Origin: Ectothiorhodospira haloalkaliphila ATCC 51935
GTDB taxonomy: Bacteria; Pseudomonadota; Gammaproteobacteria; Ectothiorhodospirales; Ectothiorhodospiraceae
Length of the DNA: 64,000 nt
NCBI RefSeq assembly: GCF_000633935.1
Contig: NZ_KK214998.1
Location: 867,844 to 931,843, forward strand
Reading direction: 5' to 3'
Each line of letters starts with the position of its first letter. Position 1 is the stretch's first letter. The translations under genes and the position numbers were made by a program. Of the stretch, positions 9,371-18,546 are shown piece by piece. The notes under the pieces are model-generated. The model worked only from the letters and a program-made list of their open reading frames with translations, ran no database searches and was not told where the DNA came from.

Positions 9371-9631
9371 ATGGCGGCTGAAACTCCGATTTCCCCGATC
9401 CACCCCACCATTCCGGGTCGCCCCGTCCCGGAGGAGGGCGATGACTACCGGCGTAACCCCAGACGCCGGCCCGAGAGGAAGGAGCCTGGAAACGACGCGG
9501 ATGATGCCAAGGAGAAGCACCACGACAAGGATAAGGGCATCAAGGACAAGGACAAGGACAAGGACAAGGCTCGGGACACGCCCCGACCGCCCAAGGATCA
9601 GGATCCCGATCACATCGACGAGTACGCATGA
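9371..9631 (+). CDS. Small highly charged protein, Lys-Asp repeat, function unknown
   Basis: An 86-residue soluble protein, almost all polar. The middle is a run of alternating Lys and Asp (GIKDKDKDKDKARD), encoded by four perfect in-frame copies of the hexamer AAGGAC at 9542-9565. The ends are Pro-rich (MAAETPISPIHPTIPGRPVP) and acidic (DPDHIDEYA). It has no transmembrane segment or signal peptide and is predicted to be disordered. It sits between cheW and the DUF2802 gene, and its stop overlaps the start of the latter (ATGA), which argues that it is a real translated member of the operon. I do not recognise a family; the location suggests a motility accessory role. Confidence 0.7.
   Translation: MAAETPISPIHPTIPGRPVPEEGDDYRRNPRRRPERKEPGNDADDAKEKHHDKDKGIKDKDKDKDKARDTPRPPKDQDPDHIDEYA
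9542..9565 (+). repeat. Four tandem AAGGAC hexamers in the charged small gene
   Basis: Four exact copies, in frame, encoding Lys-Asp repeats. Copy-number change would keep the frame. Confidence 0.8.
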
Positions 9632-10038
9632 CCCTGACAATTGCCATTGGCGGCGCGCTATTACTGTTATTCGCCCTGGCCCTCTCTGCGGCCAGCATGT
9701 GGGTGTGCGCCCGACAGTCCCGTAGCATGAAGGAAATGGAATTCCGGCTGCAGAGCCAGGAACGCGCTTTGGGTGCCCTGCGCGGTGCCCTGAGCGCACT
9801 GCATGTGGAGGATCAGCATGCCGAGGAATATCGTACGCGGATCGAGCGTCAGATCGCGCGGCTGGCTGAACAGCAGGAAGAGCTGTTGCTGAGGGTGCCG
9901 GATGAGGGTGCCTATCAGCATGCCCTGAGGCTGGTGCGACAGGGGGCCGGGCGCGAAGCGCTGGTGGATCAGTGTGGTCTGTCGTTGGGCGAGGCTGAAC
10001 TCTTGCTGGCCATGCACCGGGATCAGTCGCCTTCCTGA
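9628..10038 (+). CDS. DUF2802 membrane-anchored protein of the chemotaxis operon
   Basis: A 136-residue protein with one N-terminal transmembrane helix (residues about 3-28), a coiled-coil segment rich in Gln/Glu/Arg (about 30-85) and a C-terminal helical segment (ALRLVRQGAGREALVDQCGL) that resembles a small helix-turn-helix. DUF2802 proteins commonly follow cheW in gammaproteobacterial polar-flagellum operons; their function is not established. It ends convergently over the last 16 bases of the FlhB-like gene on the other strand. Confidence 0.8.
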   Translation: MTLTIAIGGALLLLFALALSAASMWVCARQSRSMKEMEFRLQSQERALGALRGALSALHVEDQHAEEYRTRIERQIARLAEQQEELLLRVPDEGAYQHALRLVRQGAGREALVDQCGLSLGEAELLLAMHRDQSPS

Positions 10039-10388
10039 GATTGTCGGTCCCGTATCGGCGTGACGTCCACAACACCCTCCTCCTTGTCCGACGCCTGCCC
10101 GGGCCGAGCGTCGCCGGGACGGCGGCCGCTGAGCATGTAGATGAAGGCCAGCACCTCCGCCACCGCCACGTAAAGGTTTTCCGGGATCTCATCCCCCAAA
10201 GGGATCTGGGCCAGTGCCGAAGTCAGGGCAGCGTCTTCATGGACGGGTACCCCATGTTCTCCGGCCAGTTCCAGGATCTGCCGGGCAATATCCCCGCCCC
10301 CCTTGGCGGTCAGCCGCGGTGCTCCCTTGCCGGTGTATTTCAGGGCAATGGCCTGGCGTGAGTCGGGCCTGGAATGCTTGCCGCTCAT
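10023..10388 (-). CDS. FlhB C-terminal domain homologue (EscU/YscU family)
   Basis: A 121-residue soluble protein matching only the cytoplasmic C-terminal domain of the flagellar export gate protein FlhB: AIALKYTGKGAPRLTAKG, then GVPVHEDAALTSAL and IPENLYVAVAEVLAFIY. The N-terminal membrane domain is absent, and so is the NPTH autocleavage motif that precedes this region in true FlhB. Stand-alone proteins of this type (FhlB/FlhX-like) occur beside a FliK-like gene in many gammaproteobacteria and may modulate export. It overlaps the FliK-like gene by four bases (ATGA), so the two are co-translated. Confidence 0.88.
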   Translation of the reverse strand: MSGKHSRPDSRQAIALKYTGKGAPRLTAKGGGDIARQILELAGEHGVPVHEDAALTSALAQIPLGDEIPENLYVAVAEVLAFIYMLSGRRPGDARPGQASDKEEGVVDVTPIRDRQSQEGD

Positions 10389-11605
10389 GCGTGGCCGTCC
10401 ACGATGGGGCCACGCGCCGAAGAGGCCGCAGGCGAGGGTGGGTTCTCGGGAGGTTCTCCTTCACGGCAAGTGATGTTCAGGACCTGCAGATCCCGTGACT
10501 CCAGGTTTACACGCAGTTGGGGCAGGGCCTCCTGGATGGTCGCCCGGGATGTGTCGGAATCCGTCCAGAACTGGGTGCTGACGTGGTTCCCGCGCACCAC
10601 GACGCGGATGGTGAGCGGGCCGAGTTCAGGGAGATGCAGGGCCAGGTCGGCACGCCAGGAACGCTCGTTGTCCTTGTGGTTCTGCCGAGCGTCACGATCC
10701 AGCCGCAGGTGTACCAGATCCGTGTTCTGACCATGGCGCAAGGCCAGTTCCATCAGCCATCGGGGAGTGGCCTCGTCCGGGCTGTCGGCACTGGATAACT
10801 GATGCATGACCATGCGGGCCAGCGAGCGCTCCACCTGCTGGCGCAGCGTATCCAGCAGTGGTTCACGCGTCAGGTTGGCCAGTTGTGCCGGCGCGGCGCG
10901 AGCCTGGGCCACGGGGGCGCTGTCCCTCAGTGGGGGAGGCGTGCTTCCCAAGGCGGTTCGTCCTTCCGAGCGCGGCGCAGGAGTGGAACGTATTTGCTCT
11001 GCAAGGGATAGCAGGCGGGCCTTGAGATCCTGATGGATGATGCCCCGGGGGTCCGCGCGCGTGGCGGCAGCACCGGCCAGGCGTGCCTCGAGGAACAGGC
11101 CCGAGTCACGCATGACCTGCCTGAGGCCTTCGCCGGTCATGGCGCTTTCCCGGTTGGGGATGGCCTGCCACAGGGCCTCCAGCGCCTGTCTTACCGCCGC
11201 TGGGAGCTGTTGGGCGGCTGGGCTGCCTGTCTGGTTGAGTTGTTGCAGCGAGGCCATGAGCGGGGCCTGGCTGCCCTGTTGGGGGGCCCACTGGCGGAGC
11301 AGGGGAGGAAGCGTGCTGTTCATGCCCGGGTTCGCCCCCCGGGGGGCTTCACGCATCAGGGTGAGCTCCAGCCGGGGCTTGACGCTGGCCACCTGCAGAC
11401 GCAGGCTATCGCCGGTCTGCACATGGACGGGCAGGCGCGCCTCAACCGTCTGCCCGCCCAGCCTCAGTTGCACCGGTTGACCCGCCGTGGCGGCCTGCCC
11501 TATCACACGGGCCTGAAGCACCTGTCCTGCCTGTAGGGGGCGCTGGCTCACGGCGCCGGAGTCGGCAAGCTGCACTCTTGTCAGGTTGGTGGGGATATCG
11601 ATCAT
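10385..11605 (-). CDS. FliK-like flagellar hook-length control protein
   Basis: A 406-residue protein. The N-terminal third has a beta-rich domain (GQVLQARVIG, VQLRLGGQTVEARLP). The middle is Gln/Ala/Pro-rich and low in complexity. The C-terminal domain from about residue 285 (RWLMELALRHGQNTDLVHLR) matches the Flg_hook domain that interacts with FlhB when the hook reaches full length. The neighbouring FlhB-like protein supports the call. It could be a paralogue of a canonical fliK in the main hook-basal body cluster, which is not in this window, so I leave the symbol blank. Confidence 0.8.
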   Translation of the reverse strand: MIDIPTNLTRVQLADSGAVSQRPLQAGQVLQARVIGQAATAGQPVQLRLGGQTVEARLPVHVQTGDSLRLQVASVKPRLELTLMREAPRGANPGMNSTLPPLLRQWAPQQGSQAPLMASLQQLNQTGSPAAQQLPAAVRQALEALWQAIPNRESAMTGEGLRQVMRDSGLFLEARLAGAAATRADPRGIIHQDLKARLLSLAEQIRSTPAPRSEGRTALGSTPPPLRDSAPVAQARAAPAQLANLTREPLLDTLRQQVERSLARMVMHQLSSADSPDEATPRWLMELALRHGQNTDLVHLRLDRDARQNHKDNERSWRADLALHLPELGPLTIRVVVRGNHVSTQFWTDSDTSRATIQEALPQLRVNLESRDLQVLNITCREGEPPENPPSPAASSARGPIVDGHA

Positions 11606-11806
11606 TGAATCGGATGGATCTGGTCTGGTATGGAATCCCGGGATGGGAACGTGGTCAATGAAAGGCAGGTGATATGTCCCCGGTGGTGGGGACTTGGTCT
11701 CATGTCCGGGGCGATGAAGTCAACACCCCGTGGCCGGAGATGGCTTGACACAGGATGGTTTCATCCCGGCATTCACTGAAGATTAATCGGCAAAGAAGAT
11801 CGACCT

Positions 11807-12340
11807 ATGAGATGGTTTCAACGCGTATTGCAGTCAGAATCCGAACAGGGTGGCAGCAGCTCCAGGGTGGGTGTGCTGTTCGTGTGCCTGGGCAATATCT
11901 GCCGCTCACCGACGGCTCAGGGGGTGTTCGAGCATCTGTTGGCAGAACAGGGATTGACGGATCGGATTCACGTGGACTCGGCCGGCACCCATGCCTATCA
12001 CGTGGGGAAACCGCCGGATGATCGGGCGCGCAAGGCGGCCATGAACCGTGGGATTGATCTGAGTGGACAACGGGCCCGACGGTTGGAACCGGGAGATCTG
12101 CAGCGTTTTCACTACGTGCTGGCCATGGACCGTGAGAATCTCGCCAACATTCGTGCCCTGATGAAATCGACCCCGATGGGCCAGTTGGGACTGATGATGG
12201 AGCACGCGCGGGCCTGGTCGGAGAAGGAGGTGCCCGATCCCTACTATGGGGGCACCAACGGCTTTGAACGCGTGCTGGATATGGTGGAGGATGCGTCGCG
12301 GGGTCTGCTTGAACAGATACGCCGCGAGCATGGTTTCTGA
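11807..12340 (+). CDS. Low-molecular-weight protein-tyrosine phosphatase
   Basis: A 177-residue cytoplasmic phosphatase. The P-loop CLGNICRSPTA (nucleophile C27, R33 in the CX5R motif) and the general-acid motif DPYYGG, in the last third, are both intact. An N-terminal extension of about 20 residues precedes the usual start of the fold. Such enzymes act on phosphotyrosine in exopolysaccharide control or on arsenate, but nothing nearby indicates a partner tyrosine kinase or an ars operon, so the substrate is open. It is transcribed alone, diverging from the FliK-like gene and converging on rne. Confidence 0.93.
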   Translation: MRWFQRVLQSESEQGGSSSRVGVLFVCLGNICRSPTAQGVFEHLLAEQGLTDRIHVDSAGTHAYHVGKPPDDRARKAAMNRGIDLSGQRARRLEPGDLQRFHYVLAMDRENLANIRALMKSTPMGQLGLMMEHARAWSEKEVPDPYYGGTNGFERVLDMVEDASRGLLEQIRREHGF

Positions 12341-12364
12341 GGTCGGGGATCTGTCGGTGTAGAT

Positions 12365-12389
12365 GGGATGGGCCGTCAAGACCCATCCC
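12365..12389. terminator. Inverted repeat between convergent phosphatase and rne genes
   Basis: GGGATGGG at 12365-12372 pairs with CCCATCCC at 12382-12389 across a nine-base loop. It lies in the 58 bp between two convergent stops, a usual place for a bidirectional terminator. There is no T tract on either strand, so it is not a classic intrinsic terminator. Confidence 0.35.
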
Positions 12390-12398
12390 CGCACGGTC

Positions 12399-15395
12399 TT
12401 ACTGACCTGACTTCTGTGAGTCCGGCGCGCCCTCGGTGGAGGGCTGATCGGACTGTTCCCGTGATTCATCCGGGCTGGAGGTGGCCTGCTTGGCCACGGC
12501 CTGGAGCTTTTCCATCTCCTCCCGCGACACCCGGCGCTCACCGCCGCCAGAACCCTGGCTTTCCTCATTGCGGTCGCTGCGTCCCGAACTTCTCCGGCCA
12601 CCGCGGGTACGCCTGGACGGCCCGCTCTTTTCCTGCCCCTCAGGGCTGGCGGTTTCCGGCTTTTCTTCAGAGTCACCCCCGCTGGACGTCGAGGGGGAGG
12701 TGTCGGCGGTATCGGCCTTGCGCCTGGAACTCGTGTCTTCATCCCGCTTTTGCAATGAGCGGGAGTGGGGTACGGACTCCTCATGGGTCAGCTTCGCCAC
12801 CTCCTGTGTATCCTCGGCGCCCGTTTTGGCCTTGGCAGGGGCAGGGGCCTGTTGAGCCTGGTCATTCACTGGGGCCTCGTCTGGCGTCTTTGCCTGGGCC
12901 TTGTTTGCAGCTGGCTTGTCCTGTGGCTCTTCGGTGCGCTCGCGCTTGTCGGAGCCCCTTTTCCTGGGGGTCCGTTCCACGCCGGATGACGCTTCGTCGG
13001 ATTCGCCTTCAGCTTGCGAGTTGCGATCGTTATCGTCCTGACGACCCTCGGTGTTACCGGCGCTGCTCCGACGACGGCGACGCCCTCCGCGACGACCCCG
13101 GCTACGACCACTACCACTGCGGCCGCCCCCGCTGGACCCTTCCTGCTCCTGCGGCTGATCGTTGCCTTGCGGCTGAGTGGCCTCGCCTGTTGATGCCTCA
13201 GCCTGTGCCTCGTCCACCTCGTTGCTGCGAGTCTCGGGTTGCACCTTGGGGGTGTCGGCTTCTTTATCGCGACTCCGGGTGTCTTCCTTCTGGCCTTCCT
13301 GACCGCCCTTGGTGGCGCTCGCCTGAGAGCTCTTGCCGGTTTCCGCGGGCTTGGGCTGAGTTGTTTCCTCTGCAACATTGGGCTGAGTGTTGCGGCTCTG
13401 GTTCTTGTCCTCGCTCGGGTTCTCGTTGCCGTCGCGTCCACCTCGGCGCGTGCGACCACCGCCGCGGCGTGTGCGATTACCGCGGTTACCGTTGCCGCCT
13501 TCCTTGTCCTTATCCGCTTGCGAACGCTCGCGGCGCTGTGGGCCGCCGGGGGCCACGTTGCGGGTGCGCGCGGGCCGCTGAGCGCCCCCACTGCGGGTAC
13601 CTTGCCCGGATGACGCGGTACGCTGGGAAGGGCGGGAGGTGCCGCTGTCGCCATCGACGCTGCGGGACTCGGGTCTTTGCCCGCCATTGGAGAAGAGGCT
13701 GGTCCAGATGCGGTTGAAAAGGCCAGGGAGGGACACGGGAGAGACGGGTTTTTTCTGCTCGGGTGCCGCCTCGGCCTGTGCCGGCGCTGCGGTCGGAGCT
13801 GGTGTGGAGGGCGAGATCGTCTGTACCAGGGCCTTTTCCAGACGCGCCGCCCGTGGCTGGTTGACCAGTTCCGGCTCCTCCTCCGTGAGCAGTTGATAAC
13901 TGCTCTTGTCGCCGATCTCGTCGGCGGATTCGTCGTCACGCATGCGGCGTACGGTGAAATGGGGCGTAAGGAGGTTGGGGCTGGGAACGAGGGTGATGTC
14001 CACGTGATAGCGGGATTCGATGGTGGAGATCACCTGGCGCTTTTCATTGAGCAGGAACGTGGATACATCCACGGGCAGGTGCGCAAGTACCCGGCTGGTC
14101 TTTTCCTTCATGGCCTCTTCCTCCACCAGTCGCAGCACCGAGAGGGAGAGGGATTCCACGCTGCGGATATGGCCGTGGCCGTTGCAGCGGGGGCAGACGT
14201 TCTGACTGGACTCGCCCAGGGAGGGGCGCAGGCGCTGGCGGGACATCTCCAGCAGGCCGAAGCGGGAAATCCGCCCCACCTGCACACGAGCGCGATCCAT
14301 TTCCAGGGCTGAACGCAGCCGGTTTTCCACTTCCCGCTGGTTCTTGTTGGGGGCCATGTCGATGAAGTCGATGACGATCAGGCCGCCCAGATCCCGCAGG
14401 CGCAGTTGCCGAGCGATCTCCTCGGCGGCCTCCAGGTTGGTGTTCAGGGCGGTTTCTTCGATGTCGCTACCTTTGGTGGCCCGGGCGGAGTTCACGTCGA
14501 TGGAGATCAATGCTTCCGTGTGATCGATGACGATTGCACCGCCGGAGGGCAGGGTGACATCGCGCTGGAAGGCCGCTTCGATCTGGCTCTCGATCTGATA
14601 GCGGTTGAACAGTGGGACATGGTCCTCGTAGAGCTTGAGCTTGCGCAGGTTATTGGGCATCACCTGCTGCATGAAGTCCTGGGCCTGGGTGTACACCTTG
14701 GGGTCGTCGATGACGATCTCGGCGATGTCGTTGCGCATGTGATCCCGCAGGGTGCGGATGATGACATTGCTCTCCTGGTAGATCAGGAAGGGGCCCTTGT
14801 TGCTCTGGGCGGCCTCATCGATGGAGGTCCAGAGGGTCTTGAGGTATTCCAGGTCCCACTGGAGTTCCTCGACGCTGCGACCCACCCCGGCCGTGCGGGC
14901 AATGAGGCCCATGCCCTGGGGGACCTCCAGTTGCGCCAGGGATTCTCGGATCTCGCTGCGCTCCTCGCCTTCAATTCGGCGGGAGACGCCCCCGGCGCGG
15001 GGGTTGTTGGGCATCAGGACCAGGTAGCGTCCGGCCAGACTGACGAAGGTGGTCAGGGCCGCACCCTTGGTGCCGCGCTCCTCCTTCTCCACCTGAACGA
15101 TGAGCTCCATGCCCTCCTTGAGGCCGGTCTTGGGCGAGGCATCGCCATCTTCACCTTGAGGGAGGTAGCTGCGGGCAATCTCCTTGAAGGGCAGGAACCC
15201 ATGGCGATCGGCGCCGTAATTGATGAAGGCGGCCTCAAGACTGGGTTCAACCCGGGTGATGACCCCCTTGTAGACGTTGGCCTTTTTCTGTTCCCGGGAA
15301 GGGAGTTCGATGTCCAGATCGAAGAGTTTCTGGCCGTCCACCATGGCCACACGCAGCTCTTCGGGCTGCGTGGCATTGACAAGAATTCGTTTCAT
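12399..15395 (-). CDS. rne: Ribonuclease E
   Basis: A 998-residue endoribonuclease that initiates mRNA decay and rRNA/tRNA processing and scaffolds the degradosome. The catalytic half (1 to about 520) starts [20 protein letters not shown] and has the S1 domain at about 35-125. The metal-binding Asp residues are in [10 protein letters not shown] and [10 protein letters not shown]. The zinc-link is CPRCNGHGH near residue 405. The C-terminal half is long, disordered and rich in Arg, Gly, Gln and Glu, with RGG-like runs ([17 protein letters not shown]) and Ala/Thr/Pro spacers typical of the scaffold region. It diverges from rluC, as in Escherichia coli. The intergenic region allows a long 5' leader, the basis of autoregulation in E. 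coli. Confidence 0.96.
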   Translation of the reverse strand: MKRILVNATQPEELRVAMVDGQKLFDLDIELPSREQKKANVYKGVITRVEPSLEAAFINYGADRHGFLPFKEIARSYLPQGEDGDASPKTGLKEGMELIVQVEKEERGTKGAALTTFVSLAGRYLVLMPNNPRAGGVSRRIEGEERSEIRESLAQLEVPQGMGLIARTAGVGRSVEELQWDLEYLKTLWTSIDEAAQSNKGPFLIYQESNVIIRTLRDHMRNDIAEIVIDDPKVYTQAQDFMQQVMPNNLRKLKLYEDHVPLFNRYQIESQIEAAFQRDVTLPSGGAIVIDHTEALISIDVNSARATKGSDIEETALNTNLEAAEEIARQLRLRDLGGLIVIDFIDMAPNKNQREVENRLRSALEMDRARVQVGRISRFGLLEMSRQRLRPSLGESSQNVCPRCNGHGHIRSVESLSLSVLRLVEEEAMKEKTSRVLAHLPVDVSTFLLNEKRQVISTIESRYHVDITLVPSPNLLTPHFTVRRMRDDESADEIGDKSSYQLLTEEEPELVNQPRAARLEKALVQTISPSTPAPTAAPAQAEAAPEQKKPVSPVSLPGLFNRIWTSLFSNGGQRPESRSVDGDSGTSRPSQRTASSGQGTRSGGAQRPARTRNVAPGGPQRRERSQADKDKEGGNGNRGNRTRRGGGRTRRGGRDGNENPSEDKNQSRNTQPNVAEETTQPKPAETGKSSQASATKGGQEGQKEDTRSRDKEADTPKVQPETRSNEVDEAQAEASTGEATQPQGNDQPQEQEGSSGGGRSGSGRSRGRRGGRRRRRSSAGNTEGRQDDNDRNSQAEGESDEASSGVERTPRKRGSDKRERTEEPQDKPAANKAQAKTPDEAPVNDQAQQAPAPAKAKTGAEDTQEVAKLTHEESVPHSRSLQKRDEDTSSRRKADTADTSPSTSSGGDSEEKPETASPEGQEKSGPSRRTRGGRRSSGRSDRNEESQGSGGGERRVSREEMEKLQAVAKQATSSPDESREQSDQPSTEGAPDSQKSGQ

Positions 15396-15814
15396 GAAGT
15401 GTGTCTCGAGTGCGTGGCCCAGCTACGCCCGGGCGGTGACCCGGCGTCGGCGGTGCCGCATGGGGTGGTCGCACGGCGCTGAACAGCAGCGCCCACGCGC
15501 ACAACCATGGGAACACAACGCCCGCGCGGGAATCGCGCCGGGGCGTGGGGGCAAAGTTGTCCAAAAATCCGCTCAGAATCATCAAATTGAGTTGGCGTTT
15601 CGTGAGCGATTGTCCGTTGAGGGGAAACGTGACTTGCCGTTGGCAGGCGTCTCCCGGTGGTGTTCTGTTGAGTCGCGGGGTGGGGCGATTCGGGTGGGCA
15701 GCAGGCACTGCCGGGCCGATCCCGTATCATGCCGAGTCAACCCAGCGCGACACGGTATAGTACCAATGTTGCAAAAGAGCATCAAACCTTTGAATGACCT
15801 GTTATTATCCGCGC
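15396..15814. other. 419-bp divergent rne/rluC intergenic region, putative rne leader
   Basis: No coding sequence is supported here. On the minus strand a promoter-like pair (TTGATG, 17-bp spacer, TACTAT) at 15757-15785 would start rne transcription near 15750. That gives a 5' leader of about 355 nt, close to the long rne leader of E. coli that mediates self-regulation. The plus strand carries TATAGT at 15756-15761 as a possible -10 for rluC, overlapping the rne -10 on the other strand. The leader assignment is by analogy; I did not fold it. Confidence 0.5.
15757..15785 (-). promoter_or_regulatory. Putative sigma-70 promoter of rne
   Basis: On the minus strand, TTGATG (15785-15780) and TACTAT (15762-15757) are separated by exactly 17 bp. 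Each hexamer matches consensus at four of six bases. Confidence 0.4.
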
Positions 15815-16777
15815 ATGCCAGAAACACCTCAAAGCCCCGCCTCGCGGGTTGCCCATGTCCAGGTTACCCGGGACGAGGACGGCCAGCGCGTGGACAACTT
15901 TCTCATGCGTCGATTGAAGGGCGTGCCCCGCAGCCGCATCTATCGTTTGCTGCGCAAGGGGGAGGTGCGGGTCAACAAGGGTCGCTGCAAACCGGATCAA
16001 CGCCTCTGTGTGGGCGATGTGGTGCGCATCCCGCCGGTGACTCGCGGTGAGAAAAAACTGGAGGAACTGCCACTGCCCGAAGGCCTGGCGCGAACCCTCG
16101 CCGACGCCGTGTTGCTGGAAGACGATGACCTGCTCATTCTGAACAAGCCAGCGGGCCTGCCGGTGCATGGAGGCAGTGGCGTGCCGGTGGGCGTCATCGA
16201 GGGCTTGCGGCGGCTCAGGCCCGAATCGGGTTTCCTGGAACTGGCCCATCGCCTGGATCGGGAGACCAGCGGTTGCCTGGTGCTGGCACGCAATCGTCCA
16301 GCCCTGCTGGCCTTTCATGAACTGTTGCGCGATGGCAGGGTCGATAAGGTCTACTGCGCCCTGGTGGCGGGTCGCTGGCAGGGCGGACCCCGCCGCGTTG
16401 CCCAGAGCCTGTCGCGCACGGATCGTCGTGGCGAGGTGCGCCTGGTGCAGGTGGATGAGGAGGGGCAGGATGCGGATAGCTTCTTCACGCCGCGTCAGGT
16501 GTTTGCCGAGGCCACGCTCATGGATGTGCAGATCGGCACGGGCCGCACCCACCAGATCCGGGTCCATGCTGCTCACGAAGGGCATCCCGTGGCGGGTGAT
16601 CGGCATTACGGTGATTTCGAATTCAATCGGCGGATGAAGCGTCTGGGCCTCAAGAGACAGTTTCTTCATGCCGCCTCCTTGCAGTTCATGCTGCCTACCC
16701 AGGGTCGTGCATACAACGTGTTGGCGCCGCTGGATCCCGCCCTGGAGAGGGTTCTGGAGAGGCTGGAACCCCGCTGA
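15815..16777 (+). CDS. rluC: 23S rRNA pseudouridine synthase RluC
   Basis: A 320-residue enzyme making pseudouridine at 23S rRNA positions 955, 2504 and 2580. An N-terminal S4 RNA-binding domain (about 20-80, GQRVDNFLMRRLKGVPRSRI, then YRLLRKGEVRVNKGR) precedes the RluA-family catalytic domain, with the active-site Asp in HRLDRETSG and the later motif GRTHQIRVH. The ATG at 15815 is chosen because the first residues then align with known RluC starts; an in-frame ATG at 15794 would add seven residues. The divergent arrangement with rne is the usual one. Confidence 0.95.
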   Translation: MPETPQSPASRVAHVQVTRDEDGQRVDNFLMRRLKGVPRSRIYRLLRKGEVRVNKGRCKPDQRLCVGDVVRIPPVTRGEKKLEELPLPEGLARTLADAVLLEDDDLLILNKPAGLPVHGGSGVPVGVIEGLRRLRPESGFLELAHRLDRETSGCLVLARNRPALLAFHELLRDGRVDKVYCALVAGRWQGGPRRVAQSLSRTDRRGEVRLVQVDEEGQDADSFFTPRQVFAEATLMDVQIGTGRTHQIRVHAAHEGHPVAGDRHYGDFEFNRRMKRLGLKRQFLHAASLQFMLPTQGRAYNVLAPLDPALERVLERLEPR

Positions 16778-16810
16778 TTTTGGCTTTATCGACGACAAAC
16801 CGACATCATC

Positions 16811-17503
16811 ATGGCCAATCCCTATCAATTGCTCATCTTCGACTGGGATGGAACCCTCATGGATTCCATCGGGCGCATCATCGCCTGCCTTCAAGGTTCC
16901 ATCTCTGCCCTGAAACTGGAGACGCGGCCACCGGATGAATTGCGTCATGTCATTGGCCTGGGCATGCGCGAGGCCATCGTCGACCTGTACCCACAGGCGG
17001 ATGATGCGCTGATCCGGGACTTCACGGCCGCTTATCGGGAGCGCTTTCTCCACACGGACAATACTCCCGCGCCACTCTTCCCTGGCGTGACCGACCTGCT
17101 GGACGACCTGGCGGAGCAGGGTTACTGGCTGGCCATCGCGACCGGCAAGTCCCGGGCGGGGCTTGACCGGGTGTTGAAGGATACCCGTCTGGAAAAACGG
17201 TTTCTGGCCACCCGCTGCGCCGACGAGAGCTTCTCCAAACCCCATCCCCAGATGCTGGAATCCCTCCTGGATGAACTGGGCGTGGCGCCCTCCGATGCCT
17301 TGATGATCGGCGACAGCAATCTGGATCTGCTCATGGCGGTCAATGCACGCACGCAAGGACTGGGGGTGACCTCGGGCGTGCATGATGCCCGGGAACTGTG
17401 GCTGCATCAGCCCAGGGCCGTGCTGAACGGGGTGGGCCAGTTGCCGGCGTGGTTGCGGGAGGGCCGGGCGCTAGATCAACCACTGAGCAAGGAACCCATA
17501 TGA
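16811..17503 (+). CDS. HAD-superfamily phosphatase, phosphoglycolate-phosphatase-like
   Basis: A 230-residue haloacid-dehalogenase hydrolase. Motif I is FDWDGTLMDS (residues about 9-18), motif II lies around ATGKSRAGL, and the motif III/IV region includes GDSNLDLLMAVNA. An alpha-helical cap lies between motifs I and II, as in the Gph/YigB/PgmB group. It follows rluC by 33 bp, an arrangement seen widely in gammaproteobacteria; the natural substrate of this neighbour is usually not known. Its stop overlaps the start of the S49 peptidase gene. Confidence 0.88.
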   Translation: MANPYQLLIFDWDGTLMDSIGRIIACLQGSISALKLETRPPDELRHVIGLGMREAIVDLYPQADDALIRDFTAAYRERFLHTDNTPAPLFPGVTDLLDDLAEQGYWLAIATGKSRAGLDRVLKDTRLEKRFLATRCADESFSKPHPQMLESLLDELGVAPSDALMIGDSNLDLLMAVNARTQGLGVTSGVHDARELWLHQPRAVLNGVGQLPAWLREGRALDQPLSKEPI

Positions 17504-18474
17504 GTGAAGAAAACGAAACCGCCAGCCAGCGCAAAACGGATCCGGCTCCCGAAAACTGGGAGCGGGAGGCCCTGCGGGAGATTGCCCTGGCAGGCATCAA
17601 GGAGCGACGTGCCACCCGGCGCTGGGGCATCTTTTTCAAGACCCTGGGCTTTCTCTACCTTTTCTTTCTGCTGTTCATGTTCATGGACGGCATGTCCGCG
17701 CGGGATGCCGAGCGCAAGGCCAGTCACACGGCCCTGGTGGACGTGCAGGGGATCATCAGCGAGGGCAGCGCCGCCAGTGCCGACCTGGTGGTGAGTTCCC
17801 TCAAGGCGGCCTTCGAGAACAGTCGTACCCAGGCGGTGATCATCCGCATCAACAGCCCCGGGGGCAGTCCGGTGCAGGCTGGCTACATCAATGACGCCAT
17901 CGGTCATCTTCGGGAGGAACACCCGGACATCCCTGTCTATGCCGTCATTGCCGACGTGGGAGCCTCGGGTGGCTACTACATTGCCGCCGCCGCTGATTAC
18001 ATCTATGCCGACAAGGCCAGTATCGTGGGTTCCATCGGTGTTCGCCTGGACAGTTTCGGCTTTGATGAGGCCATCGAACGTCTGGGCATCGAGCGACGTC
18101 TGCTCACCGCTGGTGGCAACAAGGGCCTGATGGATCCCTTCCTGCCGGTGAACGAGGAGGAGAAGGCTCACCTGCAGGCCATGCTGGACGGCATTCATGC
18201 CCAGTTCGTGGAAACGGTCAAGGCCGGCCGTGGGGATCGCCTGGGCAATGATCCTGATCTCTTCACCGGTCTGGTCTGGACCGGGGAACAGAGCCTGGAA
18301 ATGGGTCTGGTGGATGGCCTGGGCAGTGCCGGCTACGTGGCCCGCGAGGTGATTGGCGAGCCCAATATCGTCGATTTCACCCGTAAGCAGGATCTGTTCT
18401 CGCGCCTGGCTGAAGGGTTCGGGGTATCCCTGCTGCGCGTGATGGAACAATGGGGGCAGGGCAACCTGCGATAG
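17500..18474 (+). CDS. sppA: S49-family signal peptide peptidase (SppA-like)
   Basis: A 324-residue membrane-anchored serine protease that degrades cleaved signal peptides. A hydrophilic cytoplasmic N-terminus precedes one transmembrane helix at about residues 45-65 (TLGFLYLFFLLFMFMDG). The protease domain contains INSPGGSPVQAG, the catalytic Ser in ADVGASGGYYIAAAA and the Lys in ADKASIVGSIGV. It is the short (single-domain) bacterial form, about half the size of E. coli SppA. The ATG overlaps the HAD-gene TGA (ATGA), so the two are coupled. Confidence 0.92.
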   Translation: MSEENETASQRKTDPAPENWEREALREIALAGIKERRATRRWGIFFKTLGFLYLFFLLFMFMDGMSARDAERKASHTALVDVQGIISEGSAASADLVVSSLKAAFENSRTQAVIIRINSPGGSPVQAGYINDAIGHLREEHPDIPVYAVIADVGASGGYYIAAAADYIYADKASIVGSIGVRLDSFGFDEAIERLGIERRLLTAGGNKGLMDPFLPVNEEEKAHLQAMLDGIHAQFVETVKAGRGDRLGNDPDLFTGLVWTGEQSLEMGLVDGLGSAGYVAREVIGEPNIVDFTRKQDLFSRLAEGFGVSLLRVMEQWGQGNLR

Positions 18475-18493
18475 CCTGGTGGTCGCGATGCTC

Positions 18494-18518
18494 GCGGGCG
18501 GACCGAGGGTCCGCCCGC
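18494..18518. terminator. Perfect 11-bp inverted repeat between convergent genes
   Basis: GCGGGCGGACC at 18494-18504 is followed by the three-base loop GAG and the exact complement at 18508-18518. It stands in the 72 bp between the peptidase gene and the convergent DUF502 gene and would form a very stable hairpin in either transcript. There is no U tract, so termination would be atypical or bidirectional. Confidence 0.5.
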
Positions 18519-18546
18519 ATGGCCTTGCAGACGGCCGGGCTGCCGG

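Noticed and set aside
12868-13939. Several long frames on both strands opposite the rne C-terminal half
   Set aside because: They arise from the Arg/Gly/Gln-rich low-complexity coding of RNase E and have no independent signals.
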